Below, one piece after another: positions 43,305 to 51,558 of a stretch of DNA of 64,000 nt. Under the pieces are notes generated by a model. That model was not told where the DNA came from, did no database searches, and saw only the letters and a program-made list of their open reading frames with translations. Origin of the DNA: Anaerostipes hadrus ATCC 29173 = JCM 17467. GTDB taxonomy: Bacteria > Bacillota > Clostridia > Lachnospirales > Lachnospiraceae. Position numbers and translations under genes: made by a program. Position 1 is the first letter of the stretch. The number at the start of each line of letters is the position of its first letter. Location: the NCBI RefSeq assembly GCF_030296915.1, contig NZ_AP028031.1, positions 2,301,001 through 2,365,000 of the forward strand. Direction: 5' to 3'.

Positions 43305-43709
43305 TTAATTCCATAGGAAGTTTTCTTTGATCCATACAAGATCACAGCCAATTTTTTTGTTTTGTGGATAACTATTATTTGTCCATAACACATAACAATT
43401 CTCATTGTTAACTTCCTGAGATATTGCTTCAACACGTATATAACCAGTATCATATACATGCAATATCGCAGAACTCAAGCGATAACCTTGTTTACGATCA
43501 ACATAAAAATAGTTGTTTCCAGTACCATTCAATTCGGCATATTGAGTTACAAGTGCATCTTTTAAGTCAGAATTTAGCTGCGCAATATCATTCGCATTTG
43601 CTTTCATCTGCTTATCAATAATATCCATGTTATCATTCTGCACATCGACATCGTAGAAATCTGCTCCGTCCGGTTTTGTTAATCCGTAGTTCATTGTCTT
43701 TGTTGCCAT
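43305..43709 (-). CDS. phage tail fibre protein with switchable C-terminus
   Basis: 134 residues. Constant part 1-47 (MATKTMNYGLTKPDGADFYD ... DIAQLNS), with the phrase YGLTKPDGADFYDV typical of the N-terminus of Firmicutes tail-fibre proteins. The QLNS crossover lies at residues 44-47. The present variable part (48-134, cassette D) ends ENFLWN. AAAGGAG precedes the ATG at 43709. The last gene of the baseplate run, so it likely attaches to the baseplate. Confidence 0.82.
   Translation of the reverse strand: MATKTMNYGLTKPDGADFYDVDVQNDNMDIIDKQMKANANDIAQLNSDLKDALVTQYAELNGTGNNYFYVDRKQGYRLSSAILHVYDTGYIRVEAISQEVNNENCYVLWTNNSYPQNKKIGCDLVWIKENFLWN
43567..43583 (-). repeat. crossover site D (expression site)
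   Basis: GCGCAGCTAAATTCTGA on the minus strand, inside the fibre gene, encoding AQLNSD. Confidence 0.85.
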
Positions 43710-43711
43710 CT

Positions 43712-44248
43712 TTATTCTCCTTTCAGAACAGTATTTCTAACCTGTTCATGTGTATATTTTTTCAAATAATCGTGTGTAAATGCATGTAGTGTTTCGTGCT
43801 GGTTGTATCGCAGTCCTATATCCATCGTCATGTTCATCGGAACAATTTCATCCATTAACTTTTCAAAATCTGCATACATTTGTTTTCTGGTCAGTTCAAC
43901 CAGGCATTTTAGTTCCATTTCTTCTGGCAATACTACCAGTGTATAATTTCCATTGCCCAGTAGATTATTTAAGCGATTTAAGAGATCGTTGTATGTATAT
44001 GGATAATCGTCGTACCATTTTATTAGCACTCTAAATCTTCGATCTTCCAGGCTATCTGTATCCTGCGGCTGTATTTTTAGGATTTTTTCTCGTCTCGATA
44101 TTCCGTATTCGGTTGCTGTGCGAATACAAGTATCAAGATCTCTATCCCTTATTTCTTTTTCCAGGCGTTGCCCAACCTTTTCTTCTGCTGCATAAATTGC
44201 CATGATTTCATCTATGTTTTCTATTGCTGCCGGGATTTCTAACTGCAT
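43712..44248 (-). CDS. XkdU/YmfQ-like tail protein (DUF2313)
   Basis: 178 residues. Sequence IRDRDLDTCIRTATEYGISRREKILKI and RFRVLIKWYDDYPYTYNDLL match the DUF2313 baseplate family, which sits between baseplate J and fibre genes in Mu-like and PBSX-like phages. Ends with YTHEQVRNTVLKGE, a phrase related to the 55-residue protein at 39504. GGGGGC ribosome site. Confidence 0.83.
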   Translation of the reverse strand: MQLEIPAAIENIDEIMAIYAAEEKVGQRLEKEIRDRDLDTCIRTATEYGISRREKILKIQPQDTDSLEDRRFRVLIKWYDDYPYTYNDLLNRLNNLLGNGNYTLVVLPEEMELKCLVELTRKQMYADFEKLMDEIVPMNMTMDIGLRYNQHETLHAFTHDYLKKYTHEQVRNTVLKGE

Positions 44249-45297
44249 GACACCGCCCCCTTTATTGGTATTACATTTTCTTGCAACGTAATGTTTTCAG
44301 TACCGCCATTTATGAGTACGTTTGTTACGTCTGTAATTCCGTCAATATTGTATATCGCGTTTTCTATTGCTGCCCTTCTCACAATAATCGAAGTTGTATC
44401 AACCCATGTTTTTCGCAGTGATAACATATATTCTTCGATCGCATCTTCAATCTGCGTTTTCAAACCTTCTGCTGAGTATCCAGTATCGTAAGTCGCTACT
44501 GCTGATACATTTACTGTATACTCATTTACGGTTGATATGATCACATCATGACCTATCGGAGCAATTCCAATTCCTTCTCCATGATTTTGTACCGGATCTA
44601 CTTGCGTCTGTACTGAATCTATCAGCTCCTTCGATGCTTTTCTGTATTCATCTGATATGATAACAGTTGATATACTGCTGCCTTTTCTCCTGTATGTCTT
44701 TTCTCCACCAACTCCATCGATCGCTTCTACTTCTTCTTTGTAGTATGCTTTGTTTCCTGCAAACGGTTTAATTCCAAAAGAATCTTCTATTCGCATCCTG
44801 TAAGATTCTTCATCTTCTTCGTCTGTTCCTGGAACCAATAATTTCGTCAACTGTGCATCTTCTAACTCGTCGATGTCGTCCAGGCACATAAGATCTCCGG
44901 TCCATCCATTTGGTTCTGTTCCTGCATCTTCACATTCCAGTCTATACTTATGTTCTTCTTCATTGATCACATCTGTTACAATGTAGTTGTAATCATCTCC
45001 GCTGAATTCCGTTCCAATCGGTACAGTTGCATTAAATACACCTTCAAATTGTGCTGGTGTTGCTTCTTCTATGTACACACCTTTTTCTTGTCCGAATCTT
45101 ACCAAATGATCCAGATCAGCAGTGTCGCTGTACTGATTATCAACAAGTGCCGACAATTCTGTATATACTTCTTCCAGTCTTGCTCCGTGTTTTGCACATG
45201 AGTGATAAATTAGTGATCCCTCAGATGTATCCAATCCATCTGGCATTTCTTCCATCATTTCTTCCATGATCACATCCATTGTCATATCTTCATACAT
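44239..45297 (-). CDS. baseplate assembly protein J (XkdT-like)
   Basis: 352 residues. N-terminal MYEDMTMDVIMEEMMEEMP and DTSEGSLIYHSCAKHGARLEEVY, middle ALLVPGTDEEDEESYRMRI, and C-terminal GITDVTNVLINGG match baseplate J. It builds the wedge of contractile baseplates. Overlaps the XkdU gene by 10 nt. Confidence 0.9.
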   Translation of the reverse strand: MYEDMTMDVIMEEMMEEMPDGLDTSEGSLIYHSCAKHGARLEEVYTELSALVDNQYSDTADLDHLVRFGQEKGVYIEEATPAQFEGVFNATVPIGTEFSGDDYNYIVTDVINEEEHKYRLECEDAGTEPNGWTGDLMCLDDIDELEDAQLTKLLVPGTDEEDEESYRMRIEDSFGIKPFAGNKAYYKEEVEAIDGVGGEKTYRRKGSSISTVIISDEYRKASKELIDSVQTQVDPVQNHGEGIGIAPIGHDVIISTVNEYTVNVSAVATYDTGYSAEGLKTQIEDAIEEYMLSLRKTWVDTTSIIVRRAAIENAIYNIDGITDVTNVLINGGTENITLQENVIPIKGAVSCS

Positions 45298-45697
45298 CTA
45301 TATTCATCTCCTCATCTCCATACTCTGTTAGCAATCTGAATTTTATATTCATTGTTTCTTTGCTTCTGTCTACTTCAAGATCTGTTATGCCTGTGATATA
45401 GGCATTCGGTTCCAAGCATTCTGTTATGAGTCGATTTATCTCGCTTTTTACATATTCATCAGAATGCGTATATCCTATCAAATCATTGATTTCTGATCCG
45501 TATTCCCACGAATACTGCACAAAACGATATCTTTCAATTTTAATTGTAAAATACGCCCATACAGCTAACGCTCTTGCTCCTTCTGCTATTTTCCCATTTA
45601 GTTTTCCAGAAGAGAAATCAATATCATATTCTTTCGGATAATATTCAATTTCTTCTTCCTCTTCTAATTCTTCTGTATCTTTCTCAAACGGAAACAT
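45290..45697 (-). CDS. XkdS-like baseplate protein (DUF2634)
   Basis: 135 residues from ATG 45697, coupled to the preceding stop (TAATG). Acidic start, then YDIDFSSGKLNGKIAEGARALAVWAYFTIKIERYRFV and YSWEYGSEINDLIG, as in gp25-like wedge proteins of the XkdS type. Fits its place between XkdR and XkdT genes. Confidence 0.87.
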   Translation of the reverse strand: MFPFEKDTEELEEEEEIEYYPKEYDIDFSSGKLNGKIAEGARALAVWAYFTIKIERYRFVQYSWEYGSEINDLIGYTHSDEYVKSEINRLITECLEPNAYITGITDLEVDRSKETMNIKFRLLTEYGDEEMNIDV

Positions 45698-45933
45698 TAC
45701 GCACTCACCACCTTGCATATAACTACATATTCTTCATCGTTTATCTGTACGATCAGAACTTTATCTCCATTTTTCAGAGATAATCCTTCTGTAATTAAAT
45801 AATCATCTTTGTCCAATTTCTGTCCATGATGGATTACTTGTCCATCTGAGACATAAGCAATTTCAATTGATGCCGGATTATCTTTTTTTCCTTGTTTTCT
45901 CATAACTTCTAACATTCTTTCATATGCGTTCAT
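45697..45933 (-). CDS. XkdR-like protein (DUF2577)
   Basis: About 78 residues from ATG 45933 (AAGGAG upstream). PASIEIAYVSDGQVIHHGQKL and DKVLIVQINDEEYVVICKV are typical of DUF2577, an OB-like spike-region component. Coupled to both neighbours. Confidence 0.85.
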   Translation of the reverse strand: MNAYERMLEVMRKQGKKDNPASIEIAYVSDGQVIHHGQKLDKDDYLITEGLSLKNGDKVLIVQINDEEYVVICKVVSA

Positions 45934-47651
45934 TACAAGATTCTCCTTCCCTGCATCCAATGTTTTGCATAGTAACCATTTTGTAAGCTACTTATTCTTA
46001 CTCCAGCATTAGAACAATGAATAAATTTATTAGATCCGATGTAAATGCCAACATGCGATGGTCCTGCTTTGTATGTTCCCTGGAAGATTACAAGATCTCC
46101 TTTTCTCAGATCTTTTTTCTGTACCTTACTTCCTCTTGTCGCCTGAACGTTTGCACTTCTTCCTATCTGCTTCCCTGTCGCCTTTCGAAATACAAATGAC
46201 GTAAAACCTGAACAATCACTTTTTCCCAAATCAGGTGACGATGCTCCAAATACATAGTTTACTTTTCCTATGTATTTTTTGGCTTTTGATATTACTTTAT
46301 CTGCTTGCTTGGTATCAACTTTCTTTTGTTTGAATCCTGTTCCATTTCCTATGATCGCATATCCTGTTCGTTTTCCAAATCTGTTGCACTGAGCTTTTGT
46401 TTTCATGAGCAAGTCAAAGTGATACACGCCATTTACAATTTTTATTGCGCCACCACGATCATTAACCTTATGAACTTTTTTATCTCTGCTCGTTTTTGTT
46501 CCAAGCACTTGTATTTGCGTTCCATATTTCACAGAACCAGGTGCAGCACATGTATATTTACTTGGATCAAGCTTCTTTCCTTTACAATCATAATGTCCAC
46601 CCTCCATTTTATTTGATGCCGGATAATATGCTGTAAATAAGGCTTTCACTTTTCTTCCGTTTAATATGCCTGTACTTACAGTTCCAGAACTTGAACTTGA
46701 TTCGGTATCATCACTTTCTGTTTCCATGATATTTTTAAACGCCAGTTCTAGCGTCATTGTATGGATTCCATTTTCAAAAGTGTGTGAATCATTTTCAATC
46801 CAAAAATTTCCGTCAAGTCCAGAATCTACATCGTGAATTTTGATTCCATAACCAGAGATACACCTTATATCTCCAATTGCTGTTAGAGATGCTGTTTTTT
46901 CTAATCCTGTTAATGTATTCTTTGCTTCTTTTTTTCCATTTCCTTTTTCAACAGATAAAGAATCCTGAAATGTTCCATATGTGCTGATCCAGTTTTTATT
47001 AGATACTGTACCGATTTTTTTGTTCTTGGAGTTGTAAATTGCAACCTTGTTGATCATGTTATCAGTTGTTTCTTCATAACTTGATTCTGTTATGCCTTCG
47101 CTTTGATTTAGCGTAACATCTAACATTTTTCCTTTTTTGATCACTGATAATTGATCACCTTCCATTAAGATCTGGTAGTTTGTTCCTGTTTTTTTTCGGG
47201 CTTTTGTATACGCTGCAAGAATCATGTTGTAATATTCTTTATCTGTAAAAAGCATTTTCTTAATTTTTACTTTTGTTTTTGCAATGTTTTTTACTTTAAT
47301 TTTCAGATCTTTGCAAATCAGTCTTGTGATCTGTTCAGGCGTTTTTTTCTTGAATTTGTACGTTCCTTTGCTCCTGGTCAGATACAATAAATAATCGTAC
47401 GCTGTATAGCTTATTGTACCTGCTTCGCCTTTTCGTTCTCTTTTTGTAACTTTTCCATGAAACTTTTTCTTGGAACTATCATAAAAACAAATAAGATCGC
47501 CTGTTTTTATGTTTGGCGTTTTTACATTCGGATCTCCTGCTGGATTTAGAAGAGCAAATTCTAAGGATCGTGCAGATGAATAAGCACTTCCTGACCACGT
47601 TACTGTATTAACCAGATCAGATATGTCATTTCCTTTCCATGTAATTTTCAT
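45933..47651 (-). CDS. baseplate hub (XkdQ-like) fused to 3D and NlpC/P60 wall-degrading domains
   Basis: 572 residues. Residues 1-310 are XkdQ-like (MKITWKGNDISDLVN ... YTAYDYLLYLTRSKGTYKF). A 3D-type domain follows (about 335-425; TAYYPASNKMEGG, VNDRGGAIK, FDLLM), then NlpC/P60 (about 445-572; Cys in GKSDCSGFTSFVF and His in GPSHVGIYIG). The hub would carry its own wall-cutting tools for cell entry, so few phages need two. No break in frame. Confidence 0.88.
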   Translation of the reverse strand: MKITWKGNDISDLVNTVTWSGSAYSSARSLEFALLNPAGDPNVKTPNIKTGDLICFYDSSKKKFHGKVTKRERKGEAGTISYTAYDYLLYLTRSKGTYKFKKKTPEQITRLICKDLKIKVKNIAKTKVKIKKMLFTDKEYYNMILAAYTKARKKTGTNYQILMEGDQLSVIKKGKMLDVTLNQSEGITESSYEETTDNMINKVAIYNSKNKKIGTVSNKNWISTYGTFQDSLSVEKGNGKKEAKNTLTGLEKTASLTAIGDIRCISGYGIKIHDVDSGLDGNFWIENDSHTFENGIHTMTLELAFKNIMETESDDTESSSSSGTVSTGILNGRKVKALFTAYYPASNKMEGGHYDCKGKKLDPSKYTCAAPGSVKYGTQIQVLGTKTSRDKKVHKVNDRGGAIKIVNGVYHFDLLMKTKAQCNRFGKRTGYAIIGNGTGFKQKKVDTKQADKVISKAKKYIGKVNYVFGASSPDLGKSDCSGFTSFVFRKATGKQIGRSANVQATRGSKVQKKDLRKGDLVIFQGTYKAGPSHVGIYIGSNKFIHCSNAGVRISSLQNGYYAKHWMQGRRIL

Positions 47652-48331
47652 ACCGTTATCACCAACTTCGTTCCCTGATAAATATATCTTCCTTTACTAC
47701 TGCTTCTTCTACCATGTTTTTTTGCCGCTTTTTCGATCACGCTTTTATTCTTTGCATAGATCTTCGAAGCGTTGGCAGATTTTCCTGTTTTGCTCTTGGC
47801 AATCTTTTTTAATGTATCTCCAGATCGAACGGTATATTTTATAGTCTTTTTACTCTTTGAGTTTCTTTTCTTTCCAGATTTCTTTTTTACTTTTTTCCCT
47901 CCCGATGTTTTTTTCTTTGTTTCTGAATAAGATATTGTGATGTACTCTTTTAAACTGATTGTAAATGCTGCATCTCCTGATCCATCTTCTTCTCCATACT
48001 CCAAAGATTCTATAGATACATACTTGTTAAAATCGGCTCTTCCAGTTATCACAAGTGTCGGAGTGATCTTGTTCTGTTTCCAGTCCTTTATCTTATTGAT
48101 GTACGTATATGGATTTGTATTAAATCCTTTGTACTGACAAAAATCATATTCCTGAGCTGGAAAAAAGGAACTTAGCTCTACTGTTTCTAAGTTCCTTTCG
48201 CCTAACAGATTTATTTCTCCTTTTCTATGCACATTTTCTGACGTGTTGTTTTGTGACGTTCCGATTTTGAAACTTGATGGCAATACCGGGAACCGGATCT
48301 TGTCATTTCCATTGTTTAACCATATTTCCAT
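47648..48331 (-). CDS. XkdP-like tail protein with C-terminal LysM
   Basis: 227 residues. Baseplate/tail part (MEIWLNNGNDKIRFPVLPSS ...), a Lys/Ser linker, then a LysM module (YTVRSGDTLKKIAKSKTG ... YIYQGTKLVI) that binds glycan chains. Placement between tape measure and hub matches PBSX XkdP. Confidence 0.88.
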   Translation of the reverse strand: MEIWLNNGNDKIRFPVLPSSFKIGTSQNNTSENVHRKGEINLLGERNLETVELSSFFPAQEYDFCQYKGFNTNPYTYINKIKDWKQNKITPTLVITGRADFNKYVSIESLEYGEEDGSGDAAFTISLKEYITISYSETKKKTSGGKKVKKKSGKKRNSKSKKTIKYTVRSGDTLKKIAKSKTGKSANASKIYAKNKSVIEKAAKKHGRRSSSKGRYIYQGTKLVITV

Positions 48332-48341
48332 AACGTTCTCC

Positions 48342-50537
48342 TTATGCTGGTACTGCTTCTAGTTTGTCTGCAATTCTTTCAGCAATTTTATCAATGTCAG
48401 CTTCTTCTCTTACGATGATTGTGTCCGCAAGTTTTTCTATCTTGTAGACTTTCTTTCCTTCATTCCGTGCCATTCTGACAGAATCGTCGTGTGGATAAAC
48501 TCTGCTTCCTCTTGGAAGATCTACAATTTCTCCACCTTTCTCATTGATCTGCGCAATTCCACCGCTCCAGTTATTTGTTCCTTTTGCTAGCATTGGAATC
48601 TTAGGAATATTGATACCGTATTGTTTTCCACCATATTTTCCAGGCACCCATGATGGAATTTTTACGCTAACTTTATTTAATCCACTGATCGCTGTATTCA
48701 CAAGTCCAATCACTGTATTAAGTGGAGCTTTTGCAATGCCAACAAGTGCTTCAAACGCTCCCTTGAATATATTTTTTACTCCATTCCACGCCTTTTTCCA
48801 GTTTCCAGTAAATACGCCTGAAATAAATTCTATAATTCCTTTAAATGCTGTTGTGACTCCATGTACAACATCAATCGTCGATTTTAGCCATCCTGAGTAT
48901 CTTGCTACTACAAATGATAAAACGATAGTAAATGCTTTTTTAAATGCTCCAGAAAGAAATGTTGCTACTGGTCTTAAGCCACTTATAATCTTTCCTGCTC
49001 CTTTTCCTATCGTTCCAAATGCTGAACTAGCTGTCTTAGCAATGCTCTTTACAGTTGATCCTAGTTTTTTCGTATCAACGCCTGCTGCATTCAATGCTGT
49101 GACTGCCGTTTTTTGCATATTTTTTGCTGCTGCCGTAATTTTATTCCAATTTTTGTAAACCAAAACCGCAGCAATTGCAATTCCTGTCAAGATCAAAACA
49201 ATTTTTCCACCCGGAGTAATTAAAGAAGCAAAACTTTCTGCCCCTTGGACAGTTTTTATCATTCTTCCGACATTCCAATACAGCGCACCAACTCCTTGTG
49301 TTAGTTTCGCGATAATCACGATCGCCGGACCAACTGCCGCTACAATCAATGCTACTTTCACAATAAATTTCTGCGTTTCTGGAGACAACTTCGAAAATCT
49401 ATCTGTCAACTCGCTGAGCTTGTTCGCTGCCTTTGTTGCTGGCCGTACTACTACCTGTAATACTGCACTTCCAAATACAGTTAATGAATTTTTTACAACA
49501 TTGATTGTTTTTCGAAGCTTACTCATAGATGTCTGCATATCTTGTAAAGCTTTTTCCGTTGATCCCTGAGCTTTCCCCATCTTTGCAGTCTTCTCTTTGA
49601 ACGTTTCATACTGGCTTCCAGTCAGTGCCAACGCTGCGGTTAATGCTCTTGAATTGCTAAAAAGCTGAGCCATCTTATTTGACTGCCCACCTGTTTCTTT
49701 CTGCAAGATTTTCAGCACTCCCTGCATTCCTTCTGCTTTTATCATAGCCTGACCATTTTCATAGCCGTATTTCTGCATCAGTTTGCTCATGGATTCTGTT
49801 GGTTTTAACAAACCTGTGAACAACCCTTTCATCTGTGTTGTAACTTCCGCAGTATTGCCAGTAACACCTGTCAAGGTTGCCATAGATCCAAAGAGTTCTT
49901 GGTATGACACATTTAATGATTTTCCCAACGGGAATAGCGGTTGCATCGATGCCGCTAATTCTTTATAGGTTGTGACCCCTAATTTCTGAGTCTGAAAAGC
50001 CATGTCTGAGATGCTTTGTGCTGTTTTTACATTTACACTGTCATACCCCTTCATAGCAGAGCTGATCAGTGCCACGGATTCCTGTACAGATGATCCGCCA
50101 CCCTTTGCAGCTTTTGCCGCAACATTGAAAATCTTTTGTGTTTTTGTTCCAGAGTCTCCAATACTGGAAATCATCTGGTAAACTCCTTCGGATATCGTAT
50201 GCAGTGCTATGCCTGTTTCATTTGATGTCTTGATTGCCATGTTTTTATAGCTTTTCAAGTGATTATGATTATCGAGCAGTGTGTTTACCTGCCCCATATC
50301 CTTTTCAAATGTGTCCGCCATTTTTCCAGAAGCGGCCATGATTCCGATAATCGGCACCGTTACCTTTTTTTCCAACGATGTCCCTACGGATTCTAAGTTT
50401 TTTCCAGTTCTTTTGATGCTATTTGCCGTTTTCTGGATCTGTCTTCCCTTCGCTTGCATTTCTGCGGTTGCTTTGGAAAGCGGAGAGGAGAACTTATCCA
50501 CTAAACGCAACGTTGCATCTACAAATCTATTTGCCAT
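48342..50537 (-). CDS. tail tape measure protein
   Basis: 731 residues. Mostly helical with several hydrophobic stretches (about 383-400, 450-470, 560-580), and TAEVTTQMKGLFTGLLKPTESM, typical of the TP901 family. It sets tail length; at this length the tail would be about 100 nm. Starts 11 nt inside the end of the frameshifted chaperone frame, as in many tailed phages. Confidence 0.92.
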   Translation of the reverse strand: MANRFVDATLRLVDKFSSPLSKATAEMQAKGRQIQKTANSIKRTGKNLESVGTSLEKKVTVPIIGIMAASGKMADTFEKDMGQVNTLLDNHNHLKSYKNMAIKTSNETGIALHTISEGVYQMISSIGDSGTKTQKIFNVAAKAAKGGGSSVQESVALISSAMKGYDSVNVKTAQSISDMAFQTQKLGVTTYKELAASMQPLFPLGKSLNVSYQELFGSMATLTGVTGNTAEVTTQMKGLFTGLLKPTESMSKLMQKYGYENGQAMIKAEGMQGVLKILQKETGGQSNKMAQLFSNSRALTAALALTGSQYETFKEKTAKMGKAQGSTEKALQDMQTSMSKLRKTINVVKNSLTVFGSAVLQVVVRPATKAANKLSELTDRFSKLSPETQKFIVKVALIVAAVGPAIVIIAKLTQGVGALYWNVGRMIKTVQGAESFASLITPGGKIVLILTGIAIAAVLVYKNWNKITAAAKNMQKTAVTALNAAGVDTKKLGSTVKSIAKTASSAFGTIGKGAGKIISGLRPVATFLSGAFKKAFTIVLSFVVARYSGWLKSTIDVVHGVTTAFKGIIEFISGVFTGNWKKAWNGVKNIFKGAFEALVGIAKAPLNTVIGLVNTAISGLNKVSVKIPSWVPGKYGGKQYGINIPKIPMLAKGTNNWSGGIAQINEKGGEIVDLPRGSRVYPHDDSVRMARNEGKKVYKIEKLADTIIVREEADIDKIAERIADKLEAVPA

Positions 50538-50700
50538 TTAGTTGTTCATTCTCCTTCCTAATGTCCTCAATCTCTTGATGTACAAAAGCAGCCATGATCA
50601 TTTGTTCATGACTGCTCATTTCTGTAAAATCTCTTGGTAAAATATTATGAAGACGAAATAACCAATACATTGTGTTGATTTCTCCGTCTTCATAGATTAG
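50527..50700 (-). CDS. -1 frameshift extension of the tail assembly chaperone
   Basis: Open for 57 codons from the slip point to TAG at 50527-50529, with no usable start. The frame reads LIYEDGEINTMYWLFRLHNI and ends RKENEQLNGK. It overlaps the tape measure start by 11 bp. Together with the upstream ORF it gives a protein of about 191 residues, the gpGT type. Confidence 0.82.
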   Translation of the reverse strand, partial: LIYEDGEINTMYWLFRLHNILPRDFTEMSSHEQMIMAAFVHQEIEDIRKENEQLNGK

Positions 50701-51101
50701 TTTTTTACATCATTCTCTGTTGCTTCGTCTTCCTGGTCCTTGTAAAAATTATTGATTGCATCTGAGATCTCCTGTATCTCTCCATCAAACAATAATTCAG
50801 CTAAGTCTTTTGGTGTTGCTGCTCCAAAATGTTCTAAAAGTCTTTCATCTTTTAGGTTTGGTTCTTTTACTCCGTCCATCAATACAAGGAGATCTGAATC
50901 ATGTGCATTTACCAGGAGTAAGTTTCCTTTCTTGTCCAATGTATTTAATGCACGTTCTCTCAGCTTTCTTTCTTTGACTTTTCGCAGCGTAATCTCTCCA
51001 TCTCCAGTCAGTCGTTCCATGTTCTTACTGTGATATGTTTTTGTACATTCTTTTGTCAGTTCTTCTTTGTCTACGCTTAATAATTTATCAATTAAATTCA
51101 T
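50697..51101 (-). CDS. tail assembly chaperone (XkdN-like), short form
   Basis: 134 residues. Helical, acidic; FGAATPKDLAELLFDGEIQEISDAINNFYKD at the end. Located between tube and tape measure, as for lambda gpG/T-like chaperones. Its last codons are GTA AAA AAC TAA, so a slippery A AAA AAC precedes the stop. Binds the tape measure and recruits tube protein. Confidence 0.9.
   Translation of the reverse strand: MNLIDKLLSVDKEELTKECTKTYHSKNMERLTGDGEITLRKVKERKLRERALNTLDKKGNLLLVNAHDSDLLVLMDGVKEPNLKDERLLEHFGAATPKDLAELLFDGEIQEISDAINNFYKDQEDEATENDVKN
50700..50706 (-). promoter_or_regulatory. -1 ribosomal frameshift site A AAA AAC
   Basis: Minus-strand heptamer in the X XXY YYZ form, phased exactly with the zero frame and followed directly by TAA. 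A one-base slip continues into the 57-codon extension. I did not define a downstream pseudoknot. Confidence 0.8.
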
Positions 51102-51114
51102 TCTTTTTCTCCTT

Positions 51115-51549
51115 CTAATCGTCGATTGTATCCAGCATTTCGGCTGTTGTAAATGTAAATGGAATACTTTCTTCTCCTAACTTGTTTGCTTCCCAGTCAA
51201 CAAGTTTCACTTCGTCGAACGTACAATTCGTCAATTTAACTCGCTCATTTCCATTCACTGTCGGATCATCTAAGTTCGAAATAATCGTGCATGGTGTGTT
51301 TTTTCCATTTTTGATATCTGTCAGAATTCTTTTTTTGAAATAAGATGAAGCGTGATTTAATTTCAGCGTTCCGCTTCCTTCGATACCTGTTACTTTTTTT
51401 CCTGAATTCAATCTTCCTGTCTGCGGTACGTCTGTTTTTGTAAATTTGATTGTTGCTTCCAGTGCTGTTGCTTGTGCCATATAATCATTATCGACCCATA
51501 CTTCTCCCCATGAGCCGTTGATTACGTCATTATCTTCAAATGTCTTCAT
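51115..51549 (-). CDS. tail tube protein (XkdM-like)
   Basis: 144 residues. Contains GSWGEVWVDNDYMAQATALEATI and TAEMLDTIDD, as in PBSX tail core proteins. Forms the inner tube under the sheath. GGAGG precedes the ATG. Confidence 0.92.
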   Translation of the reverse strand: MKTFEDNDVINGSWGEVWVDNDYMAQATALEATIKFTKTDVPQTGRLNSGKKVTGIEGSGTLKLNHASSYFKKRILTDIKNGKNTPCTIISNLDDPTVNGNERVKLTNCTFDEVKLVDWEANKLGEESIPFTFTTAEMLDTIDD

Positions 51550-51558
51550 TTGTACCTC

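Larger units (their letters stand above)
41196..43583. other. four-cassette tail-fibre shufflon
   Basis: Sites A(+), B(-), C(+) and D(-) with a tyrosine recombinase between B and C. Cassettes A/B and C/D are tail-to-tail pairs. Only the cassette at D is joined to the constant fibre start. Inversion C-D or A-D, or a B-D exchange, would attach C, A or B instead. Confidence 0.8.
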
